64,000 bases of DNA from Chryseobacterium mulctrae (GCF_006175945.1 NZ_VAJL01000001.1:4287001-4351000); one strand, 5' to 3'; counted from the stretch's first letter, positions 52,400 through 60,955 are shown. Program-made: numbers and translations. Notes: generated by a model from the letters alone, not told the origin.

Positions 52400-53146
52400 A
52401 TGAAAATATTAGTTTGCATCAGTAGTGTTCCGGATACTACTTCAAAAATCAATTTTACAGCAGATAAATCTGCATTCGACAAAAACGGAATTCAGTGGGT
52501 AATCAATCCGTTAGACGAATTCGCATTAACGAAAGCAATTAAATTACAAGAATCTCAGGGAGCAACTGTTACGGTTTTAAACGTAGGAGATGCTGGAACT
52601 GAGCCGGTAATCAGAAAAGCTTTGGCAATTGGTGCAAATGACGGAGTAAGAGTAAATCTTGACCCGAAAGACAGCTATTCTACAGCGAAAGAAATTGCTT
52701 CTGTAGCTCAGAATGGAGGATACGACTTAATTCTTTGTGGTAAAGAATCGATTGATTACAATGGAGGTTCTGTTCCTGGAATGGTTGCTCAGTTGTTGAA
52801 TCAGCCTTTTGTAAACGCTTCTGTTGGTTTAGATGTGAACGGAGCTGAGGCGACTGCAGTAAGAGAAATTGAAGGAGGTAAAGAAACTATTTCTGTGAAA
52901 TTACCTGCTGTAATTGCTGGACAGAAAGGATTAGTTGACGAAAAAGATTTGATTATTCCAAACATGAGAGGAATTATGTCTGCAAGAACAAAACCTTTGC
53001 AGGTTGTAGAGCCTACTTCTTCTGAAGTGAAAGTTCAGGGAGTTTCTTATGACTCTGTTCCACCAAGAGCAGCTGTGAAAATCGTTTCTCCGGATAATTT
53101 AGATGAGTTGGTAAGACTTCTTCACGAGGAAGCTAAAGTTATTTAA
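52400..53146 (+). CDS. etfB: Electron transfer flavoprotein beta subunit
   Basis: The product has 248 residues. MKILVCISSVPDTTSKI at the start and INPLDEFALTKAIKLQE are typical of EtfB. ILCGKESIDYNGGSVPGMVAQLL is the AMP-binding loop, and IPNMRGIMSARTKPLQV matches the conserved recognition-loop region. EtfAB passes electrons from acyl-CoA dehydrogenases to ETF:quinone oxidoreductase. etfA follows after 112 bp of word-repeat hairpin. Confidence 0.95.
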   Translation: MKILVCISSVPDTTSKINFTADKSAFDKNGIQWVINPLDEFALTKAIKLQESQGATVTVLNVGDAGTEPVIRKALAIGANDGVRVNLDPKDSYSTAKEIASVAQNGGYDLILCGKESIDYNGGSVPGMVAQLLNQPFVNASVGLDVNGAEATAVREIEGGKETISVKLPAVIAGQKGLVDEKDLIIPNMRGIMSARTKPLQVVEPTSSEVKVQGVSYDSVPPRAAVKIVSPDNLDELVRLLHEEAKVI

Positions 53147-53154
53147 TAAGAACC

Positions 53155-53250
53155 AAGTAAAAAGTAAAAAGATTCAAGTGGTTTGATTCGGAGTTTAAAT
53201 TTCAAACGTCAAATCTCAAATCTTGAACATTAAACCTTAAACTTTAAACA
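53155..53250. repeat. Word hairpin between etfB and etfA
   Basis: The left arm has AAGTAAAAAGTAAAAAGATT and GGTTTGATTCGGAGTTT; the right arm has CAAATCTCAAATCTTGAAC and TAAACCTTAAACTTTAAAC. The arms pair imperfectly, best between GATTCAAGTGGTTTGA and TCAAATCTCAAATCTTGAAC. Each arm is a tandem word repeat. Confidence 0.62.
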
Positions 53251-53258
53251 AAATTAAA

Positions 53259-54206
53259 ATGGCAGTATTCGTATACGCAGAAAATATAAACGGTGTTTAC
53301 AAGAAAGCAGCTTTTGAAGCAGTTTCTTATGCTAAAGCAGTGGCAGATCAGGTGGGTGATACCGTTACGGCAATCTCTGTAAACCCAACAGATTCTTCAG
53401 ATTTATTGTATAAATATGGAGCAACAAACTTAATCAACATTAAAGACGAAGGTCTTAAAAATTTCTCAGCAAAAGCTTATGCACAAGCTGTAAGTGAAGT
53501 TGCAGACGGAAATATCCTTGTTTTTCCTCACACAACAGATGCTTCTTCTGTAGCACCAATGTTGGCTGTAATGAAGAATTATTCTTTAATTACTAATGTT
53601 TTGGAAGCTCCGGAAAGTCAGTCTCCGTTTCAGGTGAAAAGAAAAGCTTTCTCTGGGAAAGGTTTCATGCATGCAAAAGCTGAAGGAACAGGAGTAATTC
53701 TTACTGTTTCTCAAAATGCTTTCGGTGTTAAAGAAAATGCAGTTTCTGGTTCAGAAGAGGTGAAAAATCTTTCTATTGCTAATGAAGATACTAAAGTAAT
53801 TTCTCACGAGCAGAGTGCAGGTAAATTAGACTTGAAAGAAGCTGAAGTAGTAGTTTCTGCAGGTAGAGGAATGAAAGGTCCTGAAAACTGGGGAATGGTA
53901 GAAGATTTAGCAAATGTTTTGGGTGCTGCAACAGCTTGTTCAAAGCCGGTTTCAGACATCGGATGGAGACCTCACACAGAGCACGTAGGTCAAACTGGTA
54001 AAGCAATTGCACCTAATCTTTATATTGCAATTGGTATTTCTGGAGCAATTCAGCATTTAGCTGGAGTAAACTCTTCTAAAACAATCGTGGTAATCAACAG
54101 TGATGCTGAAGCTCCGTTCTTCAAATCGGCTGATTACGGTGTTGTAGGGGATGCTTTCCAGATTATCCCTGCATTAACTGAGAAAATTAAAGCACTTAAA
54201 GGATAG
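53259..54206 (+). CDS. etfA: Electron transfer flavoprotein alpha subunit
   Basis: The product has 315 residues. The C-terminal FAD domain is diagnostic: SAGRGMKGPENW, the CSKPVSDIGWRPHTEHVGQTG loop region (read in two pieces), LYIAIGISGAIQHLAG and INSDAEAPFFKSADYGVVGD. The N-terminal domain is more variable, as usual. It works with EtfB as one heterodimer. A word repeat and a terminator follow. Confidence 0.96.
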   Translation: MAVFVYAENINGVYKKAAFEAVSYAKAVADQVGDTVTAISVNPTDSSDLLYKYGATNLINIKDEGLKNFSAKAYAQAVSEVADGNILVFPHTTDASSVAPMLAVMKNYSLITNVLEAPESQSPFQVKRKAFSGKGFMHAKAEGTGVILTVSQNAFGVKENAVSGSEEVKNLSIANEDTKVISHEQSAGKLDLKEAEVVVSAGRGMKGPENWGMVEDLANVLGAATACSKPVSDIGWRPHTEHVGQTGKAIAPNLYIAIGISGAIQHLAGVNSSKTIVVINSDAEAPFFKSADYGVVGDAFQIIPALTEKIKALKG

Positions 54207-54209
54207 AAA

Positions 54210-54297
54210 GGTTAATGGGGAATTTTGCTTCGCAAGTCAATAGTGAATTTTAAAATTGACAACGAAGTGAATTGACATTTGACCATTCACAATTTAA
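54210..54297. repeat. AATTGAC/GTGAATT word repeat after etfA
   Basis: Words such as AAGTCAATAGTGAATTTT, AAAATTGACAACGAAGTG and AATTGACATTTGACCATTC alternate. Part is palindromic around TTTTAAAA (54249-54254 region). It belongs to the same class as the repeats in other gaps. Confidence 0.58.
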
Positions 54298-54308
54298 ATA
54301 ATTACAAT

Positions 54309-54337
54309 AAAAGCTCGGCTTCCGGGCTTTTATTTTT
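54309..54337 (+). terminator. Terminator after etfA
   Basis: AAAAGCTCGG (54309-54318) pairs with CCGGGCTTTT (54322-54331) with one G-T pair, followed by a T run. Confidence 0.85.
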
Positions 54338-54372
54338 GTCTAAAAAGTAAAACCTACAATAAAAAATTAATT

Positions 54373-54380
54373 TATATTTG
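54373..54380 (+). promoter_or_regulatory. -7 promoter box just before the bifunctional nuclease gene
   Basis: TATATTTG matches the box and ends five bases before the ATG at 54386; a leaderless message is predicted. Confidence 0.6.
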
Positions 54381-54385
54381 TAGTC

Positions 54386-54985
54386 ATGGATTATAAACAG
54401 CTAATCATACGCGGAATATCGTACAGCCAGACCCAATCGGGCGCTTACGCATTGCTATTGGAACATGAAGAAACAAACATTAAATTGCCCGTTGTTATCG
54501 GTAATTTTGAAGCGCAATCCATTTCTTTAGGCTTAGAAAAAGACATTCATCCGCCACGTCCGCTTACACACGATTTATTTACAAAATTTATTATTTCTAC
54601 GAATTATAAATTGGTTTCGGTAATCATTTATCAGATTGTAGACGGCGTTTTCTTTTCAAATATTAATTTTAAAAATTCCGAAACCGAGGAAGAGCTGATT
54701 CTTGATGCAAGAACTTCAGATGCTGTTGCAATGGCAGTAAGATTTGATGCACCAATTTACACAACACAGCAGGTTTTAAACGAAGCCGGGATTTTATTGG
54801 AACTGGAAGAAGTAGCTAAAGAAGAAGAAACTTTTTCTGAAACAGTACAACCAGAAGACAGCTTGACGTCTGTCTCAATGGAAGAATTACAGAAATTGCT
54901 GGATGAAGCCGTAAAAGAAGAAGATTTTGATACCGCTCTTGAAATTCAGGAGGAGATCAAAAGGCGAAAAAAGAAAATAGATTAA
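54386..54985 (+). CDS. Bifunctional nuclease family protein (DUF151 plus UVR motif)
   Basis: The product has 199 residues. The DUF151 core has LPVVIGNFEAQSISLGLE, RPLTHDLF and LDARTSDAVAMAVRFDAPIY. An acidic linker follows, then a C-terminal UvrB/UvrC-type motif (MEELQKLLDEAVKEEDFDTALEIQEEI). Plant relatives show DNase/RNase activity, hence the name; the bacterial role is unknown. The UVR helix hairpin is a protein interaction module. The downstream permease gene starts 21 bp later and may be in the same transcript. Confidence 0.88.
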   Translation: MDYKQLIIRGISYSQTQSGAYALLLEHEETNIKLPVVIGNFEAQSISLGLEKDIHPPRPLTHDLFTKFIISTNYKLVSVIIYQIVDGVFFSNINFKNSETEEELILDARTSDAVAMAVRFDAPIYTTQQVLNEAGILLELEEVAKEEETFSETVQPEDSLTSVSMEELQKLLDEAVKEEDFDTALEIQEEIKRRKKKID

Positions 54986-55006
54986 AGAGATATTTACAAT
55001 TAAAAA

Positions 55007-56389
55007 ATGAATTTAAAATTACGATTGACCATCCTCAGCTTTCTCCAGTTTTTTGTTTGGGGAGCCTGGCTTATTACGATGGCAAATTTTTGGTTCGGAA
55101 CAAAACAGTGGGACGGAACGCAGTTCGGTGCTGTTTTTGGAACCATGGGAATTGCTTCGATTTTTATGCCGACCATCACCGGAATTATTGCTGACCGATG
55201 GATAAATGCCGAAAAAATATTTTCTGCCTTACAGATTCTTTACGGAATCACCCTTTTTATTTTACCGCATAGTGACGATCCCAACTCATTCTTTTCTGTA
55301 ATGTTGGTCGCAATGTGCTTTTATATGCCTACAATTGCTTTGGCAAACTCTATTTCTTATACGGTTTTAAAGAACAGTAATTTAGATGTTGTAAAAGATT
55401 TCCCACCCATCAGAGTTTGGGGAACTGTAGGATTTATTGTTGCAATGTGGATTACCAATCTTACAGGAAACAAAGCGACAGAAGGTCAATTCTATATTGG
55501 TGGAGTTGCAGCAATCATTCTTGGAATTTATGCTTTAACATTACCAAAATGTCCACCTCAGAAACTCATTGATAAAGATGCGCCTTTATCTGAACAACTT
55601 GGGTTAAATGCTTTTAAGCTTTTCAAAAACTATAAAACAGCATTATTTTTCTTGTTTTCAATGCTTTTGGGAGCAGCTTTACAGTTGACAAACGCTTATG
55701 GAGATGTATTTTTGAGTGAGTTTTCACACTTTCCGAAATATGCAGATTCTTTTGTAGTACAGAGATCAACGATTATTATGTCGATTTCTCAGGTTTCAGA
55801 GACCTTATTTATTTTGGCAATTCCGTTTTTCCTGAAAAGATTTGGGATTAAAAGAGTAATGCTTTTCTCAATGTTTGCCTGGGTTTTAAGATTCGGATTC
55901 TTTGCTTATGGCGTTCCTGAAGGTTACGGTTTGGGTTTAATTATCATGTCGTGTATTGTATACGGAATGGCATTCGATTTCTTTAATATTTCAGGTTCTC
56001 TTTTTGTTGAGACTACTACAGATAAAAAAATCCGTTCTTCGGCACAAGGTTTATTTATGATGATGACCAACGGTTTTGGAGCGGTTTTCGGAAGTTATAT
56101 TGCAGGTTGGGCGATTGATAAATTTTTCACACATAGATTTACAACAGCAGCTGAGTTATCAACTTACCTTGAAACAACACCAGATAATCAGTCATTTTTA
56201 GATATTCTTAAAAATAGTTTTAATTCTGTGGTAAATGCAGACGGAACTTTATCAACAGTAGTGATGATGAAAGACTGGCATCATATCTGGCTTTCTTTTG
56301 CAGCTTATGCTTTGGTTCTTTCTATCCTTTTTTGGGTATTATTTAAACATAAACACGATCCTAAAGCTGTCGAAAATATTAGTCATTAA
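55007..56389 (+). CDS. Nucleoside:H+ symporter (MFS, NupG-like)
   Basis: A 460-residue membrane protein with about 12 hydrophobic segments. The beginning, LRLTILSFLQFFVWGAWLITM, and the following GMASIFMP-like and GIIADRW loop match the NupG/XapB nucleoside permease family. VRVWGTVGFIVAMW-like and FFNISGSLFVETTT segments are also typical. There is a larger loop near residue 185-210. It likely imports nucleosides for salvage together with uridine kinase. Confidence 0.86.
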   Translation: MNLKLRLTILSFLQFFVWGAWLITMANFWFGTKQWDGTQFGAVFGTMGIASIFMPTITGIIADRWINAEKIFSALQILYGITLFILPHSDDPNSFFSVMLVAMCFYMPTIALANSISYTVLKNSNLDVVKDFPPIRVWGTVGFIVAMWITNLTGNKATEGQFYIGGVAAIILGIYALTLPKCPPQKLIDKDAPLSEQLGLNAFKLFKNYKTALFFLFSMLLGAALQLTNAYGDVFLSEFSHFPKYADSFVVQRSTIIMSISQVSETLFILAIPFFLKRFGIKRVMLFSMFAWVLRFGFFAYGVPEGYGLGLIIMSCIVYGMAFDFFNISGSLFVETTTDKKIRSSAQGLFMMMTNGFGAVFGSYIAGWAIDKFFTHRFTTAAELSTYLETTPDNQSFLDILKNSFNSVVNADGTLSTVVMMKDWHHIWLSFAAYALVLSILFWVLFKHKHDPKAVENISH

Positions 56390-56412
56390 TTTTGATGATA
56401 AACTAAATATAG

Positions 56413-56444
56413 ATTGCACTTTTGAAAAAAAGTGCAATTTTTTT
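56413..56444 (+). terminator. Terminator after the nucleoside permease gene
   Basis: ATTGCACTTT (56413-56422) pairs with AAAGTGCAAT (56429-56438), followed by a long T run. Confidence 0.9.
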
Positions 56445-56499
56445 TTACTTTTAGGCAACCATTTTCAAATTACGCCGTCTTATAGATAGAAACTAATCA

Positions 56500-56991
56500 A
56501 TGAAGCATTTAGAAGAGAATTTTAAACTTGCTAAAAAATACGATCGGAGAGCTCAGAAAGCACTTTACGATTTATTTTCAGCTAAAATGTTGGCGGTTGC
56601 AAATTCTTATACTAATAATATTCATGATGCAGAAGATGTTTTGTTGAATGCTTTTCTGAAATGTTTCAATAAAATCAACGATTGCAAAGATTGGAAAAGC
56701 TTTCCGTTTTGGCTGAGAAAAATTGTAGTAAATGACTCAATATCCTTTATCAGGAGAAACAAGAATATTTTGTACACAGATATTGAAGTTGCTGATGAAT
56801 TTTCTGAAGAAGAACTGGATGACAATTTAAGTGAAATCAATATCGAAGAAATTTTTTCTAAAATGCCGACGGGTTACCGATTGATTTTTAATCTCTACGT
56901 TTTTGAAGATAAAAAACATCAGGAAATCGCAGAAATTCTGAATATTTCAGAAGGTACAAGTAAAAGTCAGCTCAGCAAAGCCAAAAAATGA
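56500..56991 (+). CDS. ECF-family RNA polymerase sigma factor
   Basis: The product has 163 residues. Region 2 includes DRRAQKALYDLFSAKML, then TNNIHDAEDVLLNAFLKCFNKI and WLRKIVVNDSISFIRRNK. Region 4 has MPTGYRLIFNLYVFEDKKHQEIAEILNISEGTSKSQLSKAK, a complete helix-turn-helix. The frame stops at a TGA after AKK; reading through that codon would add VADYLKSKENEQ and end 20 codons later, which resembles a normal family end with Trp at the TGA position. Two downstream genes form the usual ECF/anti-sigma locus. Confidence 0.88.
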   Translation: MKHLEENFKLAKKYDRRAQKALYDLFSAKMLAVANSYTNNIHDAEDVLLNAFLKCFNKINDCKDWKSFPFWLRKIVVNDSISFIRRNKNILYTDIEVADEFSEEELDDNLSEINIEEIFSKMPTGYRLIFNLYVFEDKKHQEIAEILNISEGTSKSQLSKAKK

Positions 56992-57019
56992 GTTGCTGAT
57001 TATTTAAAATCAAAAGAAA

Positions 57020-57736
57020 ATGAACAAAAAAATACGGAAACAGTTAAAAACTGACTACGAAGACCTCGAAATAAAACCTTCTGTGAATCTTTGGGACCAA
57101 ATTGAAGTTGGATTAGATAATGATTCTGAAACGGCGCAAAGACCCTCGTTTCAATGGTCGAAATATGCTGCAGTAATTGTTCTTTTACTATCATTTGGAA
57201 CCTTGTTTTACTACAATTCTGATCAGTTTTTTAAACCTAAAGAAACAATTGCAGTTAAAAAGCCTGTAGAAAATAACAGTAAGCCAAAAGACAGGATTGA
57301 ATCTGTTGCTGATAATAAAATTGAGGAACTCAACAATACTTCTGAAATAAGTATTAAATCAGAAAAAGCTCAGAAAAAACAATCGGAAATATTAGTTCAT
57401 ATACAATCTGAAGTCTTAAAAGAAACTCCGAAAATCGTCAATACAGAACCTCAAATCAATCTAAAACCTGAAGTTGAGATTAATAACAAACCTGAACAGC
57501 AAATCCCCGAATCTCATCAATTAGCAACCACACAACCTGTTGTGAAAGCTAACAAAGTAAAATATGTTACTGCAAATGATCTTATTTTCCAACGAAAATA
57601 CAGCACTGAAAAGAAGGAAAATGCTCAGGAAAATGGGAAAAGGCTTGGGATTATTACGATTAACAGAATCAACGTAAGTCCGGAGTTTATTACCATTTTT
57701 AACGGTAGCAATAATAATACAAGCGAACAAAAATAA
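57020..57736 (+). CDS. Putative anti-sigma factor (single-pass membrane protein)
   Basis: The product has 238 residues. A short cytoplasmic N-terminus (about 1-48, KPSVNLWDQIEVGLD) is followed by one membrane helix (about 50-66, YAAVIVLLLSFGTLFYY) and a long Lys/Glu/Pro/Gln-rich extracytoplasmic region of low complexity. There is no zinc-binding HxxxCxxC motif. The position just after the sigma gene and the topology argue for an anti-sigma factor. It is 28 bp from the sigma TGA and would overlap the read-through sigma frame. Confidence 0.68.
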   Translation: MNKKIRKQLKTDYEDLEIKPSVNLWDQIEVGLDNDSETAQRPSFQWSKYAAVIVLLLSFGTLFYYNSDQFFKPKETIAVKKPVENNSKPKDRIESVADNKIEELNNTSEISIKSEKAQKKQSEILVHIQSEVLKETPKIVNTEPQINLKPEVEINNKPEQQIPESHQLATTQPVVKANKVKYVTANDLIFQRKYSTEKKENAQENGKRLGIITINRINVSPEFITIFNGSNNNTSEQK

Positions 57737-57746
57737 CTCATCAGAT

Positions 57747-58841
57747 ATGAAACAAAAAATACTATTAACAGGAGCTTTTATGTTCCTGTTCTTAATCGGC
57801 TTTTCCCAAAGTAAAACAACTTTGAGAAAACAGATGGAGAATTATACAAACAAAATCGACAGCGTGGTTGTTGAAGAACGAAACAAAATGAATGCTGAAT
57901 TTGATTTGCTTGAAAAGAAAATGAAAGCCGGTGAAATCTCTGAAAAAGAGATGAATGAACAGAAAAATACAGCAGCCATTCGATACGAAGCGATTATTAA
58001 TGATGAGATTGATCGGCAGAAAGATGAATACGAAGAAATAACAGGGAAAACGGTAAGAAGAGCGCTTTTCAAAAGCAATATTACTAAAAATAATAATCTA
58101 TTCAGAACAGCAAGAGGTGCTTTACTGGATCTTACATTCGAACAGCCTGAGTTTGATGATCCCGAAGATCCTAAAAATTATCTTGAAAGTTTTGGATACG
58201 TTGCAGGAATTTCCCTAATTAACTTCACAGATAATAAGTTTTTTAATTTCTCTAAAGGAAACGAACTGAAAAATTCTATGTCTGGAAATTTTACTCTCCG
58301 TTACGAAAATCAGTTGGGTAAAACGACAAGCCCTGTTTTTTATCGTGTAGGATTAGGATGGAGACTTGAAAGCATAATTCCTTCCAACGACAGAATTTTT
58401 GCACAAGACGATAAAAACCTTTATTTGACAGATTTTACGGGCAATAATTTTAAGAGTGCGTGGTTAAGAACCGATTATATCTATGTTCCTGTAGAAGCAA
58501 TTTTCGTGTTAAATCCAAAATATAAAGAGTACAAAGGAGTACGTTATATTGATAATACCAAAAAACAATTGCGTATAGGATTAGGGCTTTATGGTGGAAC
58601 TAAAATAAATGACAAAATTCATCTTCAATACAAAAATGATTTTGGAAATCGTGTTTATAACCGTGAAGGAGTATCAAAAGGATTGAATCCTTTTATATTT
58701 GGAGGTAAAATTTCGATAGAATATTTTGGGTTTAATATTTTTGTAATGAAAGATTTTACACCTATTTTCAATAATGATGCATTGATTGGTAACAAAAGAG
58801 GAGTGCAGATTGGTATAGATCTTTGGGCAATAACATTTTAA
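57747..58841 (+). CDS. Outer-membrane barrel-like protein with coiled-coil N-terminus
   Basis: The product has 364 residues with a signal peptide ending near LIGFSQ. Residues about 25-100 are charged and helical (ENYTNKIDSVVVEERNKMNAEF, EKKMKAGEISEKEMNEQ), consistent with a periplasmic coiled coil. From about 115 on, alternating strands run to a terminal aromatic (GIDLWAITF), consistent with an outer-membrane barrel. It follows the putative anti-sigma gene by ten bp and is probably part of, or the output of, that stress-response locus. No named family recognised. Confidence 0.65.
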   Translation: MKQKILLTGAFMFLFLIGFSQSKTTLRKQMENYTNKIDSVVVEERNKMNAEFDLLEKKMKAGEISEKEMNEQKNTAAIRYEAIINDEIDRQKDEYEEITGKTVRRALFKSNITKNNNLFRTARGALLDLTFEQPEFDDPEDPKNYLESFGYVAGISLINFTDNKFFNFSKGNELKNSMSGNFTLRYENQLGKTTSPVFYRVGLGWRLESIIPSNDRIFAQDDKNLYLTDFTGNNFKSAWLRTDYIYVPVEAIFVLNPKYKEYKGVRYIDNTKKQLRIGLGLYGGTKINDKIHLQYKNDFGNRVYNREGVSKGLNPFIFGGKISIEYFGFNIFVMKDFTPIFNNDALIGNKRGVQIGIDLWAITF

Positions 58842-58989
58842 TTTTCAGAAAGATTTTACAATACTTTTAATGATAATGGTTCGTAAACAGTTAATATTGA
58901 TTGTAAATTGGTTTATGAATAGTAAATATTAATTTTTAAATATCTATCAAAATTAAATTAGTATTAAATAATTGATAAATTTTCCGCAA

Positions 58990-59065
58990 TACTTTTGTCT
59001 AAATAATATTATCATTCTTAAATAAATGATTTTAAAACATACTTTCAAAAAGTATGTTTTTTTTT
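58990..59065 (+). ncRNA. Possible short transcript ending at a strong terminator
   Basis: TACTTTTG at 58990-58997 matches a -7 box, with a TTG at 58972-58974 somewhat too close as -33. A terminator follows at 59034-59060: AAAACATACTTT pairs with AAAGTATGTTTT and is followed by T residues. Together they would give an RNA of about 60 bases. The stem may instead be the late terminator of the gene at 57747. The rest of the 58842-59110 gap is AT-rich without a gene. Confidence 0.3.
59034..59065 (+). terminator. Terminator upstream of the small membrane protein gene
   Basis: AAAACATACTTT (59034-59045) pairs with AAAGTATGTTTT (59049-59060) around a three-base loop, with a T run. Confidence 0.85.
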
Positions 59066-59110
59066 GTATTTTGGCATTCTGAGATTCATTTAAAATTGTA
59101 AAATAAAGTA

Positions 59111-59497
59111 ATGAAAAATTTACAGCTTTTAGGATTGCTTTTGGTCGTGGTGGGCAGCTTTTTACCACTCGTTCATGTTCCTATTATAGGAAACTGGAAC
59201 TACTGGCAACTCGATCATTATTTGGCAATTTTCTGCTGGATATTCTGTGCATGTGCACTTTTCGGGATTGTAAATAACCGCGCAAAACTTGTCAATACTT
59301 TTGCTGTATTTCTACTTATTTTATTTGTATTTAGCTTATTTGCAATAAAATATCAGGCTTCAAGCTACTTCAGTTTTTTACCATTCAAATCTTGGACGAA
59401 AGCTTTGGCCGGAACAGTAAAACTGCAATGGGGATGGTTTGCAGAGTTTTTGGGAGCATTAATTATGCTTTTCGTGAAATCTAAAAGAGAAAATTAA
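59111..59497 (+). CDS. Small four-helix membrane protein
   Basis: The product has 128 residues with hydrophobic segments at about 5-24, 33-52, 60-82 and 102-122. A conserved-looking GNWNYWQLDHYLA loop lies between the first two. I do not recognise a family. It is short, in a normal codon style, and starts 24 bp before the thiolase gene, so the two may be one transcript. Function unknown. Confidence 0.6.
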   Translation: MKNLQLLGLLLVVVGSFLPLVHVPIIGNWNYWQLDHYLAIFCWIFCACALFGIVNNRAKLVNTFAVFLLILFVFSLFAIKYQASSYFSFLPFKSWTKALAGTVKLQWGWFAEFLGALIMLFVKSKREN

Positions 59498-59521
59498 ACT
59501 ATAGTATAAAAGAGAAAAAAT

Positions 59522-60700
59522 ATGAAAGAAGTATTCATCGTTTCCGCAGTAAGAACTCCAATAGGAAGTTTTATGGGTAGTTTGGCTACAGTTCCTGCTA
59601 CAAAATTGGGCGCTGCAGCGGTAAAAGGAGCATTAGATAAAATTAATCTAGATCCTAAAAACATTCAGGAAATCTATATGGGGAATGTTCTTCAGGCAGG
59701 CGAAGGTCAGGCTCCGGCAAGACAGGTTGCTTTAGGAGCAGGGTTGTCAAACGAAACTCCATCTACAACTATAAATAAAGTTTGTGCTTCAGGAATGAAA
59801 GCTGTTTCAATGGCTGCACAGGCAATTAAAGCTGGTGATGCAGACGTAATTGTTGCAGGAGGTATGGAAAACATGTCGATGGTTCCTCATTACTATAATG
59901 CAAGAAATGCTACAAAATTAGGTGATGTAAAAATGCAGGACGGAATGATTTTAGACGGTCTTACAGACGTTTACAACAAAGTTCACATGGGAGTTTGCGC
60001 AGAAAAATGTGCAACAGATTATAGCATTACAAGAGAAGATCAGGATAATTTTGCAATACAATCTTACACAAGATCTGCAAAAGCTTGGAGCGAAGGGAAA
60101 TTCGCTGAAGAAGTTGTTCCCGTTTCAATTCCACAAAGAAAAGGTGATCCTATCATTTTCGCTGAAGATGAAGAATATAAAGCGGTAAATTTCGACAGAC
60201 TTCCTACACTTCCTACCGTTTTCAAAAAAGAAGAAGGAACGGTTACTGCAGCTAACGCATCTACTTTAAATGACGGTGCTTCTGCTTTAATTCTTGTTTC
60301 TAAAGAGAAAATGGAAGAATTAGGATTGAAGCCTTTAGCAAAAATCGTTTCTTATGCTGATGCAGCTCACGAGCCTGAGAACTTTACAACAGCTCCGGCA
60401 AAAGCTTTACCAATCGCTCTTAAAAAAGCAGGTTTGGAAATTTCAGATATCGATTTCTTCGAATTTAATGAGGCTTTCTCTGTAGTTGGTTTGGCAAACA
60501 ATAAAATCTTAGGATTAGATGCTGCTAAAGTAAACGTAAACGGTGGAGCGGTAGCTTTAGGACATCCACTTGGAAGTTCTGGTTCAAGAATCATTGTTAC
60601 ATTGATTAATGTTTTAAAACAAAATAACGCTAAATATGGCGCTGCAGCTATCTGTAACGGTGGTGGTGGTGCTTCGGCAATCGTTATTGAAAATATATAA
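59522..60700 (+). CDS. Acetyl-CoA C-acetyltransferase (thiolase)
   Basis: Thiolase II of 392 residues (EC 2.3.1.9 type). The nucleophile is Cys88 in NKVCASGMK, with His348 in ALGHPLGSSGSR and Cys378 in ICNGGGG, so all catalytic residues are present. It interconverts two acetyl-CoA and acetoacetyl-CoA; that could feed the mevalonate pathway, whose kinase lies 1.8 kb downstream, or take part in fatty acid and ketone metabolism. Confidence 0.95.
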   Translation: MKEVFIVSAVRTPIGSFMGSLATVPATKLGAAAVKGALDKINLDPKNIQEIYMGNVLQAGEGQAPARQVALGAGLSNETPSTTINKVCASGMKAVSMAAQAIKAGDADVIVAGGMENMSMVPHYYNARNATKLGDVKMQDGMILDGLTDVYNKVHMGVCAEKCATDYSITREDQDNFAIQSYTRSAKAWSEGKFAEEVVPVSIPQRKGDPIIFAEDEEYKAVNFDRLPTLPTVFKKEEGTVTAANASTLNDGASALILVSKEKMEELGLKPLAKIVSYADAAHEPENFTTAPAKALPIALKKAGLEISDIDFFEFNEAFSVVGLANNKILGLDAAKVNVNGGAVALGHPLGSSGSRIIVTLINVLKQNNAKYGAAAICNGGGGASAIVIENI

Positions 60701-60724
60701 TTATTGTTTTTATATAAATCTTGG

Positions 60725-60757
60725 AAATCCGGAAGCGAAAGTTTTCGGATTTTTTTA
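60725..60757 (+). terminator. Terminator after the thiolase gene
   Basis: AAATCCG (60725-60731) pairs with CGGATTT (60746-60752) around a 14-base loop, followed by T. Confidence 0.8.
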
Positions 60758-60776
60758 TATCTAATAATAAAAAAAC

Positions 60777-60852
60777 TTGCTCCGTAGGAGCAAAACCTTT
60801 GTAGATAAAGTTCCCAGAATATTTTGAGCTCCGGAGGAGCGACACCTTTATC
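60777..60852. repeat. TTGCTCCGTAGGAGCAA dispersed repeat
   Basis: TTGCTCC-GTA-GGAGCAA is a hairpin followed by AACCTTTGTAGATAAAG; then GCTCC-GGA-GGAGC forms a second one followed by GACACCTTTATC. The two halves are related to each other as a direct repeat with a spacer. I recall this as a frequent intergenic unit in Bacteroidota. It lies between the thiolase terminator and the next promoter. Confidence 0.7.
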
Positions 60853-60918
60853 AATGCTTATGCATTTTTAAAACACTTCTAATTTTAACAAATCAATAAA
60901 ATTTAGACTAAAAAAAAT

Positions 60919-60946
60919 AAAAACCGCCGAATGTTCAGCGGTTTTT
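60919..60946 (+). terminator. Terminator-like stem before the UMF1-type gene
   Basis: AAAAACCGC and GCGGTTTTT pair perfectly around CGAATGTTCA. It lies directly before the -7 box of the next gene and could stop upstream transcription. Confidence 0.7.
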
Positions 60947-60947
60947 C

Positions 60948-60955
60948 TATTTTTG
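60948..60955 (+). promoter_or_regulatory. -7 promoter box of the UMF1-type gene
   Basis: TATTTTTG matches the box, 20 bases before the ATG at 60976, and overlaps the end of a terminator-like stem. Confidence 0.5.
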
